A DNA stretch of 64,000 nucleotides. Source: Climacteris rufus (taxonomy: Eukaryota; Chordata; Aves; Passeriformes; Climacteridae). The DNA is taken from assembly GCA_013398175.1 (NCBI GenBank), contig VZRZ01004576.1, forward strand, positions 134,473-198,472. Reading direction: 5' to 3'. The position numbers were made by a program, and so were the translations under genes. Position 1 is the stretch's first letter. The number at the start of each line of letters is the position of its first letter. Shown piece by piece: positions 24,698 to 37,837 of this stretch. A model generated the notes under the pieces. The model saw only the letters and a program-made list of their open reading frames with translations. It was not told where the DNA came from and did not search any database.

Positions 24698-27600
24698 CTG
24701 AAGTGAAACACACATTACACACATACATATAAAAATATGTATGTGTAGACTCCTACACAGTTAAATCTCTAGCATATTCCAGCCCATCAAATTGCAATAA
24801 AAAAGAAAACTTCTGAACAGAGAACAGATTCATGAAGCTGTGCACTAACCTGAATAAAAACTGCACATTCTTATCAGGGTTAGAAAGCAAAAAAAAATAA
24901 ATGCAAGTGAACACTTTTCTAGTTTTTAAAAGTCTTACCTTACCAGGCATCTTTACCTGACTTAATATTCAGGGTCAACCAACTGTGTGAGATCAAGAAA
25001 GTCATCTACCCCAGAAGTCAAGGCATGCATACCTTTACACACACAGAATTTAAATGTTGTTCAGAAAGCAACCTAGCAGGGCTCTACCAACAGAGGCACC
25101 TAAAACTGGTGTAAATGAGCACCTTGAGGCCTAGCACATATCATTCTGCAATGATGTCTGATACAGTACTTAAAAGCAGTATTTCAGTAGCAGTTCACTC
25201 CATTTAGCATGACAGAATGCTAAATGTTAATTAAACCACAAATCTTCTATTCTGACTGGCACTTTTTGGAAAAAGCTACACAGTATTTAAACATGCAAAC
25301 AAACAAGATGTTTTCCTAAGACCCAGGACAATGCAAAAAAAAGTTAATTGCAAAGAGTTCACCCCCAGCCAATTGACTAAAGTAAACTAGGGAAGCAATT
25401 GAAGGTTTAATATATGAAGTACCTTTGCTCCCTGGACTGTAAATTAAAAATCTTGAAGCAGAATCACGCAATTCAGGCACTGTTCAACACTACACTGGCT
25501 ATCTAGAAATGGATGTTTCATGAAAAAGATATTATTTCCCTCATTTACAGAAAATAAATAATTAATGTCATCTTGAAACACAGGCCACAAAGGTTAATGG
25601 GAAAACTTCCATTAACTTCATGGGCACTGACAAACCCCTTTGAAGATAACCTTGTGTGATTAGAGACTATTAAACATCCTGACCCGAGTTCTTTGGTTGC
25701 CATACTGTCCAGCAACACAGCTTTGAAATTCATGAGTTCTATTAGGAGTCACACTCCGTGTGTGTGAATGTTTCTCGCTCCTCCACTCAACCCCGATATT
25801 TTTAAAAAAATCAAACCAGGTTTAACAGAACTGCATTGGTCTAATTTACTGACTTAAAACCAGGGGCGCCACTTCAAAGCAAGTTTAAAAAAAATTCAAC
25901 AAAACCCCACCAGCATCACAGTCACATGCTGGGCTCCTTGTACATGCCCTGAGCACACCATCCCAACCTAGAAAGCCTTTTAGAGAACATTACAGGCTCA
26001 AACTTTCTGACCATTTCCTTGCCTATGTATAGTTTTGCATGTATTTCACACACACAGGGGTTACACTTTCCCTCCACATTCAAAGGTAATCCCAGAAGAG
26101 AAGTTCTTTTAATCCTGCAGACTCTGAGTGCATGCCACCTCCAATTGTCTATGGCACACAAGGTGGCATCTGCACATCCCCTCCCATCTGCTTATACTTA
26201 ATGTCCTTTCATTGCTGCAGATAAATTTGTAACAAGGCAATGCAGATGTGGAACAGCACACTTTTTCTCTGAAGATATGAAACTAAATACTACAACCTAA
26301 GTTTCTCACTGCTACATAACAAAAATATACTAGGCACTCTGGTGCTAGTGCAATTGTAAATAGAGTAAGTTGGCTTTATATAACTTGAAATAACTTATTA
26401 ATGTCCTCTGGTGTCACTAAGAACAACATTTTTCCGATATCCACAGATATGGTCACGGAAGTAAAATCCAAACAAAACTTCAACAACAGCAAATTAGGTC
26501 AGAAAAGAGTGTTGAAATTCCCACCCAAAACTTATTAACTTAAAATAACTGATAAACTAAAAATGGAAATGCAATTAAAGTTCAGGCCTAACACTGCTAA
26601 TTAGTTTTTTCCATTATTATTGAAGTGAGTTCTTTTGCTAAAGCACTTCTGCAACAGTTGAAGAGACCAGCTTTTCCCTGATTGTTATCTATGAACAATC
26701 ACAGCCCTTCAAACTGGACACTGCATTCCCCTCAATTAAACAAAACAACCTATCAGATTTGACTGTGAACACATCAAGCTCCCAACCCTCCTTCACGTTT
26801 GCATCCAATGCAGAGATGCCTGCCTGGTCGAGGTACTTTTGCCAAAAGGCCCAACAGAGTTTGGGCAGAAAGTAAACCAGATGAATTGCAGGGATCTGCC
26901 TTCCTGGGCTCCCCTGTCATAAAACAAGTGAACAGAAGTGTCAGGCCTGTGGCACACGTGCCTGTCTTAAGTGGGTCAAGCTCTTTAACACGGACAGCTG
27001 ATGGCATTCAGCTCTACCTCAGCAGGAGAACTGCTATGTGGTAGTGATGCCTGGCCAGCCCCATGACAGGGGCAAGCAAAATACATTCTGGGCACCAGGC
27101 ACGATATCAGGGCATCCCCTTAGCGTTCCACTGCTGCTTGGAAACAGGAGCCACACCGTACTGGGTGGGAGACCAATCTGTACATTGGTGGAAATTCAAC
27201 CTCAGCCAGAGGCTGGCAAACCCCTTGGCACCACGAAGCAGCATTCCCAGGCCTGACAGTTTTCTCTTCACCACAGACAGCCCAGTGCAGGAAGCACAGC
27301 CTCGACTGCTAAAGCAGGCAGTCACTGACACAGCATTAAAACTGCAGCTCCATGTGCTGCTCAGCTGCTCCAGTGCTCTGCCCACTCCCTGAGGGGCCCT
27401 CCCATCACTGGGCACACGGGATCGGCCTCCAGGGAACAAAAAGGGCAGAAAACTCTTTATTACAGAACCACAGAATTGTTAAGGTTGGAAGGGACCTCTG
27501 GAGGTCACCAAACCAACCCCCTGCCAAGGCAGGGTGACCTAGAGCAGGTTACACAGGAACGAGTCCAGGTGGGTTTTGGATGTCTCCAGTCAGGGAGACT

Positions 27601-28211
27601 CCACGGCTCTGCCCCTCAACAAAAAGAAGTTCTTCCTCACGCTGAGGAGGAAATTCTCGTGTTTTAGTTTACAGCCATTGCTCCTCGTCCTGTTGCAGGA
27701 CACCACTGAAAAGTCTGGCACCTGTCCTTGAGATATCTGTATGCTTTAATAGATCCCCTCTCAGGCTTCTCTTCTCTGGGCTAAACCGGCCCAGCTCCCA
27801 CAGTCTCTCCTCATGAAAGACCCTTCAGTCCCTTAAACATCTTTGTGGCTCTGAGCTGGACCCTCTACAGTAGCTCCTCGTCTCTCCTGTACTGAGGAGC
27901 CCAGACCTCGACACAGCACTGCAGACGTGCCCTCGCTAGGGCCGAGGGGGAGGATCACACGCTTCTTCTTTATAAAGAAGGAGGGAAAAACAAACAAAAA
28001 CCACATAAACAAACAAACAAAAACCCCAACGACAACAAAAAGCCTCTCTGGCGGTCCCGCCAAGGGCAACCGCCGCCCTGCCCCTCCGCACATGCGCGGC
28101 GATGGCGGCGGGGCGGCCCTGCCCGCCCGGACCCTTCCCTCGCCCCGCAGCTCCCCGGCCCCGCCGGGACGGGCCGGGGGCGGAGAGCGGCCATCGGACG
28201 CGGCCGCCCCG
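24698..28211 (-). other. TOMM7: TOMM7 intron 1 and promoter-proximal sequence
   Basis: About 3.4 kb between the penultimate coding exon and the GC-rich gap. No sequence resembling the TOM7 N-terminal KLSKEAKQRL or RWGFIPLVIYLG segments is visible here on the minus strand. It contains a CR1 copy at 27463-27957. The end next to the gap is CpG-rich. Confidence 0.7.
27463..27957 (-). mobile_element. CR1 LINE 3' fragment
   Basis: The left end reads as the reverse complement of a CR1 tail (CCTTCCAACCTTAACAATTC...). The body carries the usual CR1 3' UTR text in reverse, such as the segment around 27620-27650 and CTTCTCTTCTCTGGGCTAAA near 27767. It is 5'-truncated at the CpG island of TOMM7. No coding capacity remains. 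Confidence 0.9.
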
Positions 28212-28760
28212 NNNNNNNNNNNNNNNNNNNNNNNNNNNNNNNNNNNNNNNNNNNNNNNNNNNNNNNNNNNNNNNNNNNNNNNNNNNNNNNNNNNNNNNNN
28301 NNNNNNNNNNNNNNNNNNNNNNNNNNNNNNNNNNNNNNNNNNNNNNNNNNNNNNNNNNNNNNNNNNNNNNNNNNNNNNNNNNNNNNNNNNNNNNNNNNNN
28401 NNNNNNNNNNNNNNNNNNNNNNNNNNNNNNNNNNNNNNNNNNNNNNNNNNNNNNNNNNNNNNNNNNNNNNNNNNNNNNNNNNNNNNNNNNNNNNNNNNNN
28501 NNNNNTCGCGGGGCTCCGTCCGCCCACAGCCATCCCGGCCGGCTCGGCCCGCCCGCCTGGCAGCCCCGCGGCCTGGGGGACCGGCAGCGGCACCGGCATC
28601 GGCCCAGCGCGGCTGTGAGGGGCGCGGGGCTACAGACGCTGTGGCTCTTCCTCGCCCGCACCGGTCCTGCCGGGCTCCTGGGCTTGTTGCTTCCCCGGAG
28701 TTCTGGAGGTGTTGCGTGCACGCCGCCTCTGGAGGGTGGGAAATGTCTTTGGTAAGTGAA
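27900..28760. promoter_or_regulatory. TOMM7: CpG island, inferred TOMM7 promoter and exon 1
   Basis: Very CpG-rich sequence flanks an N gap on both sides, positioned where the TOMM7 5' end is expected. No TATA box is obvious, as usual for a housekeeping gene. On the plus strand a strong GTAAGT donor at 28752 could belong to a divergent transcript. Confidence 0.75.
28212..28505. other. Assembly gap (294 N) over inferred TOMM7 exon 1
   Basis: The N run lies in the centre of the CpG island. About 100 bases of TOMM7 coding sequence (start codon to the Gly-35 codon in human numbering) are otherwise missing from the window, so this is the most likely location. Confidence 0.85.
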
Positions 28761-28834
28761 GGGTAGAGATGGAGTGATACGAGAAAGTGTTTCTGGAGGA
28801 AACTGGAAATGCCTGTCCATTAAATTCTCCGTGA

Positions 28835-29075
28835 CGCTGTGTCAAGGAAGGTTTAGGTTGGATTTGAGGAAAAGGTTCTTCTCCCAGAGCGTGGTCGAGC
28901 ACTGGAACGGGCTCCCCGGGGAAGTGATCTCAGCACCAGTGTGACAGAGTTCAAGCAGTGTTTGGACAACGCTCTCAGGCACATGGTGTGATTCTTGGAG
29001 TGTCCTGGGCAGGACCAGGAGTTGGATTTTGATGATTCTTGTGGGTCCCTTCCAACTCAGAATATATTCAGTCCA
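28835..29075 (+). mobile_element. CR1 LINE 3' fragment
   Basis: CR1 tail in sense orientation: AAGGTTTAGGTTGGATTTGAGG, then GAGCACTGGAACGGGCTCCC, GGACAACGCTCTCAGGCACA and a GGGTCCCTTCCAACTC end. The copy is short and lacks all coding regions. Confidence 0.88.
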
Positions 29076-32000
29076 TGGAAACACAGAGATCAAGGAGTGA
29101 AAACTTGACTAGAAGTATGGGGAGAGACCTGATACCTAAAAATGCCAGTACAGTGCTTGGAGCTTGTTGTCCTTACAGCCTCAGAGACCAGATAAGCACT
29201 GAGGCACGTTCTTTTTTTATTAATAAATGAGTGCTCCCTGTCCTTGCAGTGCCCTAAGCACCAAGCTACTGTTTAACACAACTTACATGACATCTTGCTG
29301 AATAGTGTCTGTGCCATTGACTCAACAAGTTATGTCTTGTCTTTACCATGTTTTCATTCTTTCTCAGGTAGCTTCCTGCCTTTTGCTGTAATGCCAGATC
29401 CAGGCCAGATCCAGGTCTTCAGGTTCCTGCTATTATTAATGCAACTGCAGCATATGACACCATCAGGCTATATCATGTCTGCTACCTATAGCAAAGTTCT
29501 ATGTGTTATATATTGGTTTGCCTACGGCAATTCTTGAAATTCTGTAGCCATTTTGTCACATTAAGAATAACAGCAGGTCAGTGCTTTTTTAAATCCAGGA
29601 AAGAATCCAGGGATATAATAAATAGCACTAATACAGTTATCTCATTTCCTCTTGCAGTGTATGGATGCCTGCTCTGCCATTCCAAGATGATAAAAATAGG
29701 AGCTTTTAGCTCACTACTTTGCTTTCCAGGTACAGGCCGGTAGCAAACTGCAGGCCACATGAGGGATTCTGGCAGCCCACGGCTTGCTTTTGCCATCGTC
29801 TGTGAATATTCAAAGTGTGGGGGACAAAAGAATATTTTGGTGATGTCATGGCACAAACATGCAGTCGTGTTACAGAATGCACAAACAGCCTTTCCCGTTG
29901 TACACCAGCCCCAGTGCCCCGTGCTTCCTTACATGTTAAACGTGGGACACACCAGTGTTTCTAGTGACTGGCACACATTTAATAATATCTGACAAGTAAA
30001 GTAGAGGCATAGAGTTTGTGAGTGTCTCCTTTATAAACTGAATAGCTTATCCCTAAGGAAAGGTTAAGCATCAGTGAACATCGTGAACATCAGTATGAAG
30101 CTTGGACTGTGAGCTTATACCTTTCCCAAAAGAATATGCTTTTTTGGGGGGAAATTCTGCGAATTTTACCTTGAAATTGAGAGAACAAGTCTTTCTATCC
30201 ATAGGTTTGCATTAAATTTCAATTTTTTTGGTGTATCACTGTTGTCAAACTTGTCAAACTAGTATTCACGAGTAGAATGGTACAAATATTCAAAATTACA
30301 AATGTACTCTTCTTGTAGTGTAGTGCAAGAGGCCTGTTCATTTATCAGTAATGGCTTGTCATACTCAAAAGAGAACTCAAGCCATTGAACTCACTTTTCA
30401 GACTCTTGCAAAGGAAGGGAGGTGGTTGCTGCAGGAACCTATTTTCCAGCAGTTTGTATTAAATTGGTTTCCCTTTGTAGACAAGGCCAAGTAAGATCTG
30501 TTTCCACACTATGGTTACTGTTACAGCTTGTTCTTTCTAAACATACAAAACCAACTGTTCATTACAACCCACAGCGTGTTAATAATCTCTTACAAAATAT
30601 TACAATAAAATGTGACCCAGTGGAATGGAATTAAATTCAAAAGGTATTTTGCCTTAAACTTCCTGTCATTTTAGTGTAAGTGGGATTCAGAAGGTGGAAT
30701 GTACTAATCAACTGATCCAAAAGGCTGAACAGCTCTGTCTGCTTTGAGAATTGGTTTAAGAGTGTCACAAGTGACACCATATATATAATGTTATTGTGGG
30801 TGTTCTTGAGAAAGGGTTCTCACTACAGTGTGCCACATGTACCAGATCGTCTTCCCTTCACACATTAAGGCAAGGAATAATTTTCAGAGCACAGAAACTT
30901 GATAGCTTTCATTCCTCTTGTCTGCCAATTTGAATGTTGGACTAAAAGCTTGCAGGTTATTTCCTTGATTAAACTATAGAAGCCAGGAAATGAATAGCAA
31001 GAAAGTTAGTATTTCTTTGCCAGTTTTCTCACAAACAAAATCAGTGCTAGAAAAGCACAGTGGTGTGTGTTTAGTATGCAAATAAACCAGTGTTGATTCT
31101 GTATAGCTACTGGTCTAGATTTACATACCCTTACCTACTGAAGCTGGGAAAGGATATCTGCAAATGCAGAAAAGTGACGTGACTGGAGAAGAGCACTTCC
31201 TCCATCCTAACACACATCCATGGTCTCCTACTGTCCAATGTATCATATTTGCAATAAAAAGACCCAACCAACCAAAAAAATTACAAAACCCCCACAACAA
31301 AACAAAAAACAGTTGATGATTGTACTGACTCCAGAAGTTTTCCATGCCTTTATTTGGCTCCTGTGGCATCTAAGATGTTAGAGGGTCTAAGAGCTCAGCA
31401 GTCCTTTGGTGATCTACTGACTCAGACAAAGGGGGAAGAGAGCAGCAGTCAGCCTTCCTGAAAGTTCATGGGACAGCACTATTCCAATAATTGAAATATT
31501 GACAAAAAGCAAAGATGCCTGTGATGGGGCATGAAACAGTGAGCTGTTTTGAAGGCAGAAGATGTAATACCCAAAGAAATGGGTACCATAAGATGGAGGT
31601 GGCTCTGCCTGGAGAAGACAGAAGTAGGATTTTATGGGTGTGCTGTGGGTATTCATGTTTGTAATTTATTGTGGTAACATTTCCATGAAGGATTTTGATT
31701 TTATTTGATTTTTTTCTTATGGCTGGTAATGAAGACAACCACTTGGAATGGTGTATCCATTAAACAAGAAGAACGAGAGCCCCAATTGCTGGGGTGACAA
31801 AAGAAAATTAGTGATACCATAGTTGTTGAAAGTCTTTTGTTACAAAAAAATAAATCATTGAATTTCCTTTGCCTTGTAGCTTCATGTGATCAGCAATAAC
31901 AATAAAGTCAGAAACAAAATTGCAGAGGTTTCAACTGGGACAAGAAGAATGTGAATCCCTGCTGTTTTATGAACTCGATTAGCAGTATTTCCACAAGTCT

Positions 32001-33107
32001 TTTCATAGCAAATAAATACCACTAATACTCATTGTAAAATGGACAAATATTTCCATCTTTATGGGTGAGAGAAGTGAGATTCTCACAGATATGACTGAAT
32101 CACCAAAATGTCAGTCTCAGGTTCAGGGAAATTATGTCATTTGGTCAGTGGCTTTAACTTGTTATTTTTGAGTGCAGAAGTTACCTTTCAGGTTAAAGAA
32201 TTCCAGACCTCCAAATCTTTATCTCCACAAACCACAAAGTAAAGCCATGCAACAGTACATGCAACTCAGAGGCTGATGAAGGAGACAAAATGCAGTGACA
32301 CATTGAAGTCTGTGAAAAATCTGTAAACTACATAGGAAATCCCTGCAGGCCTCCATTATGTACTTACCACTCTCACTTTTGAGATTCCCACTTCAATTTA
32401 CTGACAAGAAGTTGCATTAAATTCACGTGCTTGAGTTTGACTCTGTTTAGGAGGAGGAACTTAGATTTCAAAGATGCTATGGTAGATGTTTCATACTTTA
32501 GGATTACACTAAAAATCAGTATAAATAGCACAAGAACATAAGGAAGTGGTCTTTAACAGATTTCCCTTGCAGGCTGAATCTTTATGATGTCAGTAGAAAT
32601 GGTAGCATATTATGACTAGACATTCTATTTTACTCCATTGTTACGATTAAACTTCCTATTTTTATTGTGCCCTAATAATGATGTCCATTTTAGTATTCCT
32701 ATTCATTTAGTCCAATAAATCCCAGCTCCCCTGCAGTACCACTGATCTGGGAAATGTTCCTTTTCATTTCACAAAGACAGGAAAAGACAGAGACAAAGAG
32801 AAATGGAAAATACTACAGTCAAAATAAAAAAGACTAAGGCTGTCCAGTTATGTCATGTGGGAAATACCAGAATTCTAAATTGTCTCCTGAATGGTATTGA
32901 GACCTAGATTACTAGGGGGTGGGTATGTTTGAGTTCTTGCATTTAGCATAGTTTCAAAACATGCTTGGAATGCAGAGCTGAAATGCATATTAAAAAAAAA
33001 TCTGTCCAAATTAGCATCTTTTTCATATGAATTTCTGTGTAATACTTTTTGGATATGCTCTGATCAATGTCTGATATGGGATATTTCCAAGACAAGTGAT
33101 CTTGCCA
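29076..33107. other. Intergenic DNA, no gene recognised
   Basis: AT-rich sequence upstream of TOMM7 without recognisable exons. An A/C-rich tract lies at about 31258-31312. All open frames are short and unsupported. Confidence 0.6.
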
Positions 33108-33112
33108 GATGC
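33108..33112. repeat. Target-site duplication, left copy
   Basis: GATGC directly precedes the TG of the LTR and is repeated directly after its terminal CA at 33702-33706. Confidence 0.88.
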
Positions 33113-33701
33113 TGTGCTGGTTTCAGCTGGCATAGAGTTAGCTTTCTTCACAGGGTCTGGTATGGAGCTGCATTTTGGATTTGTGCTGAACAGAGTGTTG
33201 ATAATATAGAGAAGTTTTTGTTATTGCTGAGCAGGGCTTGCACAGAGCCAAAGCCTTTTTGTACTGCCATGCTGGTGAGGGGCTGGGGGTGCACGGGAGG
33301 CTGGGAGGAGACACAGCCAGGAGAGGTGACCCCAGCTGCCCACAGGGATATTCCAGACCAAATGGCACCATGGTCAGCAGATAAAGTGGGGGGAAGGAGG
33401 GAGGTGCTTGGAGTGTTTTGTCTTCCCAAGTACCTGTTAGGTGTGATAGGGCCCTGCCCTCCTGGGGATGGGAAAACAGCCGCTTGCCCACGGGCAGCGG
33501 TGAATGAATTCCTTGTTTTGCTTTGTTCGTGTGCACGGCTTTTACCTTCCCTATTAAACTTACTTCCCTATTAAACTCCTTTGGCTCAACCCAGGAGTTC
33601 TCTGGCTTTTACCCTCCGGATTCTCTCCCTGATCCCAGCGTTTTTCAGGGCAGTGAGGGGCTGCCTGGGGCTCGGCTGCTGCCTGGGGTGCAACCACCAC
33701 A
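33113..33701 (+). mobile_element. Solo LTR of an avian endogenous retrovirus
   Basis: A 589-bp element begins TGTGCTGGTTTCAGC and ends CAACCACCACA. It matches the layout of the LTR family I recall as abundant in songbirds: a start TGCTGGTTTCAGCTGG, an internal GGGATATTCCAGACCA block, and a TTAAACT...CTCAACCCA region near the 3' third. Perfect 5-bp direct repeats GATGC flank it (33108-33112 and 33702-33706). Two ATTAAA signals (33553-33558, 33570-33575) arise from a 15-bp internal duplication. No gag, pol or env sequence adjoins, so this is a solo LTR left by recombination and cannot encode a virus. Confidence 0.9.
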
Positions 33702-33706
33702 GATGC
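33702..33706. repeat. Target-site duplication, right copy
   Basis: Identical GATGC after the LTR end. A 5-bp duplication fits ERVL- or ERVK-type integrases better than the 4-bp footprint of gammaretroviruses. Confidence 0.88.
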
Positions 33707-36700
33707 CTATCTAGAAAATTAGTAGAATGATCAAAGTGGCAGGAACAAAAAGCAAAGTGTAATGATTTTGTATATTCAATACAGTAACTGCACAATGTAT
33801 TTATTTAAAACTAAACCAAAACAGAGTGGTAATATGGAGATGAGTTTTAATCTCATTATTTTTCTTTACAGCTCCTGAAGCCAGGGAAGGAGAAGCAGCA
33901 GTCTGAGGTGAGATAGCATTGAAAGAACCTCATCAAATGCTTTTAGAGACCTCTGAGAAGAACTGTTGATGTGCTTAAAAACTGAATATTACCTGCTTCA
34001 AGATTTTAGTGTTGTTTGAAGCATGACTTTCCCATTCTCCCCATCTTTACTTAATAATGAGAACTAAGTGTTACACTTAAAGATACTGCTACCTTTTACC
34101 ACAGATAGTTTATCTAAAAACACAACAGTTCTAAATGCATGTTTTTATGATTGCAGTACTTGGCCAAGGATGAAAACAATAATCTGATTCCTTACATACT
34201 TACAGTGATACGCAAGAATCTGATGGATAAAAGGATTTTCTGAGGCCAAAACTAATACCCATATTTACTCCTTCATTGTTTTTAAATTAAGCTCTTTTCT
34301 TTAGCAGCTGAGCAACACAGGTTTTGGTAACTCTAGGAGGATTGTCCTCTAAAGATATTTGAATGTAAACCTTTTCTTTGTCAACAGATCACAAAGAAAT
34401 TTTTGTTGCTGAAGAATATGTTGTTTTAAAAGCACACATCTATAAAGATTTTAAAGTACTTCAAGGGTGCTTGTTTTAGACAAATTTTTACTATTACTTA
34501 AATAAGATGAGGAAAGCAATGAATATATTCAAATTTCAAAACAGTTTTTGTATACTTGCCTTTATATCAATTCTGACTTTAGTAAATTGTATTTTGGTGA
34601 AATAACCATGAAACTGATAATGTAAGTCTTTGCAATCAGTTGACAGCATTACATGTGAAAATTAAATTTTTCTTCTACTAAACAGAGAATTGCAGCATTT
34701 GAAAAACAGTAATTGTAACTATAAGTCATATTCTGCTTTCTCTCTTCAGTGAGTGTTGGTTGTAATAGTCTTTCTTAGCATCCAACTACAAACAATAAAC
34801 ATGCTGCTGAAACAACTTTTTCTGACAATGAAATATTTGAAAGTGTAACTGATTGATGCACAGCATTTACTCCACTGATTTACAGCAGAACTTTTGGATG
34901 CATTCTCTCAAATTTTGCAAGACAAATGTATACAACAAGCTACTAATTAACTCTGGTTATAAGCTAAGAGAAAACAGGTAGTAAAGCAAAAAGAACCTCT
35001 GAGTTGAAATATGCCAGGTGCACCTGAAACAGGTCTTTTTGGGAATTTTTTGCCAGTTTGTTCTGGGTTTTGTCTTAAGTCACAGTTAAACAAATTGTGT
35101 ATAGTTTCAGTTACTGTGTGTATCCCTAAGTATCCTTTTTTGTTGTTATCTCCAAAACAAGAAGGGTATTTGTTGAAATTACGATTTTTTTTCAAAGCGT
35201 AAATTAAAGTTTAATTTAGCATAGTTTTAATTTCAATAGAATTTAATGCACAACATAATCTAGGTTTTAGTGTTGTCATTATAATAGTGTTTAACAACTT
35301 GTAATACAAATTGCAGAGTTCAGAGCATACAAGGAAAGGTAAAAATTTGTGTATTTTCAGATCTTGAATAAGATTGTCTAGTCAACAAATGTGTCATGTA
35401 TATGTACAAACTGAATAATCCATAGTATACCTAAATGTTGAACGAATTAATAGGTGAACTGAATGTAGGTATGAATTTATCTTCATTGTTCACTTTGGGT
35501 GAATTTACTCCAAAAACTTCAGGACAAACCTGTTGTCATATTCCTAATTCAGCACAGCCTACCCATGACCAGCAAGCTCACACCTCCTTTGGACAAGGCC
35601 CTTCAGAGTGCTAAAGGTGACACTCCAGCAAGGGCTGCCTTTTCAGAATTTGGAAATTCAACCAATATGGACAAAAGTATCAGCATTTATGCCTGTCTTT
35701 AGTTTTTGCATCTCAGTAGTTCAGATTTCACTGAAATTTCTTTGAGATCTTTGAGCACATGGAAAATTAGAATCAGTAATTTAGTATTACAATGAGGAGT
35801 AATTAAGGCCTTTCTGAGATACTAGAAGGTGATCAAATAAAGCTCTTTTCTTCCTTCCCAAATTTCATCTGCTGCTATCAAGATTAAATGAAGCACAACT
35901 CATGGTTAATGAAGTTTTTACTATTCTATTAAAATAAAATTTAGTCTCTTAAAATGCTTGCCTTTTGCCTTTGATACATAATTTCTGTCCATACTTTGTC
36001 TATTTTAGCATAATCATATGCCATATTTAGCCCAGGCACATATTTTTAGATTTTACTGATTTCAAAACATTGTCAAGTAGACACACAAGTGTGTCTTCTT
36101 ACATATTGACAGTCTATATTGACATGCCTGTAAGTTCCTCTAAGACTCTTTTCACTAATGCACAGAAAACAAATGACCCTTTCAGGGAAATACCTGTCAG
36201 TGTTTCAATCAATGCTGCTGCTTTCCAGTTAGGATTATTAAAAATCTCAAACTTTAATCTCCTAGAAGTACAGAACAACTGCATTTTAGTCACTTCAGAT
36301 GCTGGGTTTAAGAGGGTGATTTGTAGCAGTACATAGTGGAGTGATTAATGAGATTCCAGTAGCTTTTTGCATAGCTTCCTGCCTGAAGGAAAAAAAAAAT
36401 CAATAAACAAAAAAACCCACAAAACATTAAGGGTAGATTAGTTGTGTGTCTTTCACTGCTTCCTATAAAATGTTAATGGACTCCTAAAGGTTTCATTCTT
36501 GAATGAGAACGATTTAAGTAAGAATTTTAGCAGATGCAGAGGACATTCAAGGAACTTGTGAAAGTTCCTTGTGTTCTGGTTGATAAAGTCAGATTTGGCA
36601 CAAGCTGTGAGTCTGACCCTGATTTCCAAGCATTTAAATTGTTCAAATAAAATGCCATTTCTATAATATTTTTATTTTTTCCCTATTTTTCAAGTGTATA

Positions 36701-37830
36701 TTAAGTACACATCTGAAGAAACAATATTTTAGTCCTTTAGTTTAGATTGAGGTAGCAGTCACAAGGAATTAAATGCTGTTACATGTAACAAAGCATGAAG
36801 ATGACAAGATCTATGAACCAGAGGCTTTTCAGCTCAATCACATCATCCAGCACATAATGATACAGATTTTGTATTTCAGACACAAATGTCACCTTGGAGT
36901 TGAAATCACTCTAGATGAATCTGTGTAAGTATAACTGAGATAGTTCCCCATGCCCCAATTACCTTCCTACTTTAAATATAGAAAGGAAAATGAGTCCTCC
37001 TGAGTTGAGATGAGTTATTTGCATGTGGTATTTGTGATGGAAAATTCTTTCTAAAATAAACCCAGTAATAAATGGTATTTTTTCCTTTCATATTTTAAGG
37101 GGACAGACTGCTTCTAGTGACAGAGTGCTAGACTAAACTGATTCTGATCTCTTTTAGGGCATTAGTACTTGACTAGTACATACAGCACTATCTGTTAGAG
37201 TCATTAATTGTATCAAGCAAAATATTTTAGGTAGTTTTTCTATTAAATTTCTTTAAAGCCACATGCAGAATGTTACTTCCCATGTTGTATTTTAGTTCCA
37301 GCAACTCTAATGTGAATTATATGCTGGTGGGCTTTACACGAATCTGCCAGGGAGTCTAGACGGGACTTTAAAAAAATACAAACCATTTAACTATTATTAA
37401 AAAATAAAAACAATGCTTAATATAGGTCTCAGTTAATAAATGTATCAGCCTCTATTAATTTAGTTCCTCCACTTCATTACAAAAAGGCACCATTGATCCA
37501 AAATTTTTAGCAGTGTTCTGTTAAAGCCAGCGGAGGGCAGACTTGAATTGGAAACTCTTTTGCTACTTAAGTTACTTGAACTTAAAATACCAGATAGTCC
37601 CTTGAGCTCAAAGTCTCATCACTTCTCTACTATTCTAATTACACTTGTGCTGGATAAAAGCTTCTTTGCAGTTGCTGTTTGACAAAATGAGTGTTTTGCG
37701 AATGTTTAAATAAAGATGCTAATATGGAAGTGAATAAGTCAGTGTATTATCAGCTGTGTGTTACTCATCAAGGATAATCCACACTGCTTAATCATTAACC
37801 ATGTACATTAAAACGTTTTTTAGAAGCTAG
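33707..37830. other. Intergenic DNA, no gene recognised
   Basis: AT-rich stretch without recognisable coding exons or transposons. An A-rich tract lies near 36389-36425. Confidence 0.6.
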
Positions 37831-37837
37831 TGAATAT

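Noticed and set aside
24399..24728. 109-residue minus-strand frame as a gene
   Set aside because: It contains the 49-bp TOMM7 exon, but the rest is intron on both sides of clear splice sites.
27927..28820. Long open frames spanning the N gap
   Set aside because: They are open only because N codons do not read as stops. The readable ends are CpG-island and CR1 sequence.
33138..33714. Several open frames within the LTR
   Set aside because: They lie inside the solo LTR on both strands and do not resemble retroviral proteins.
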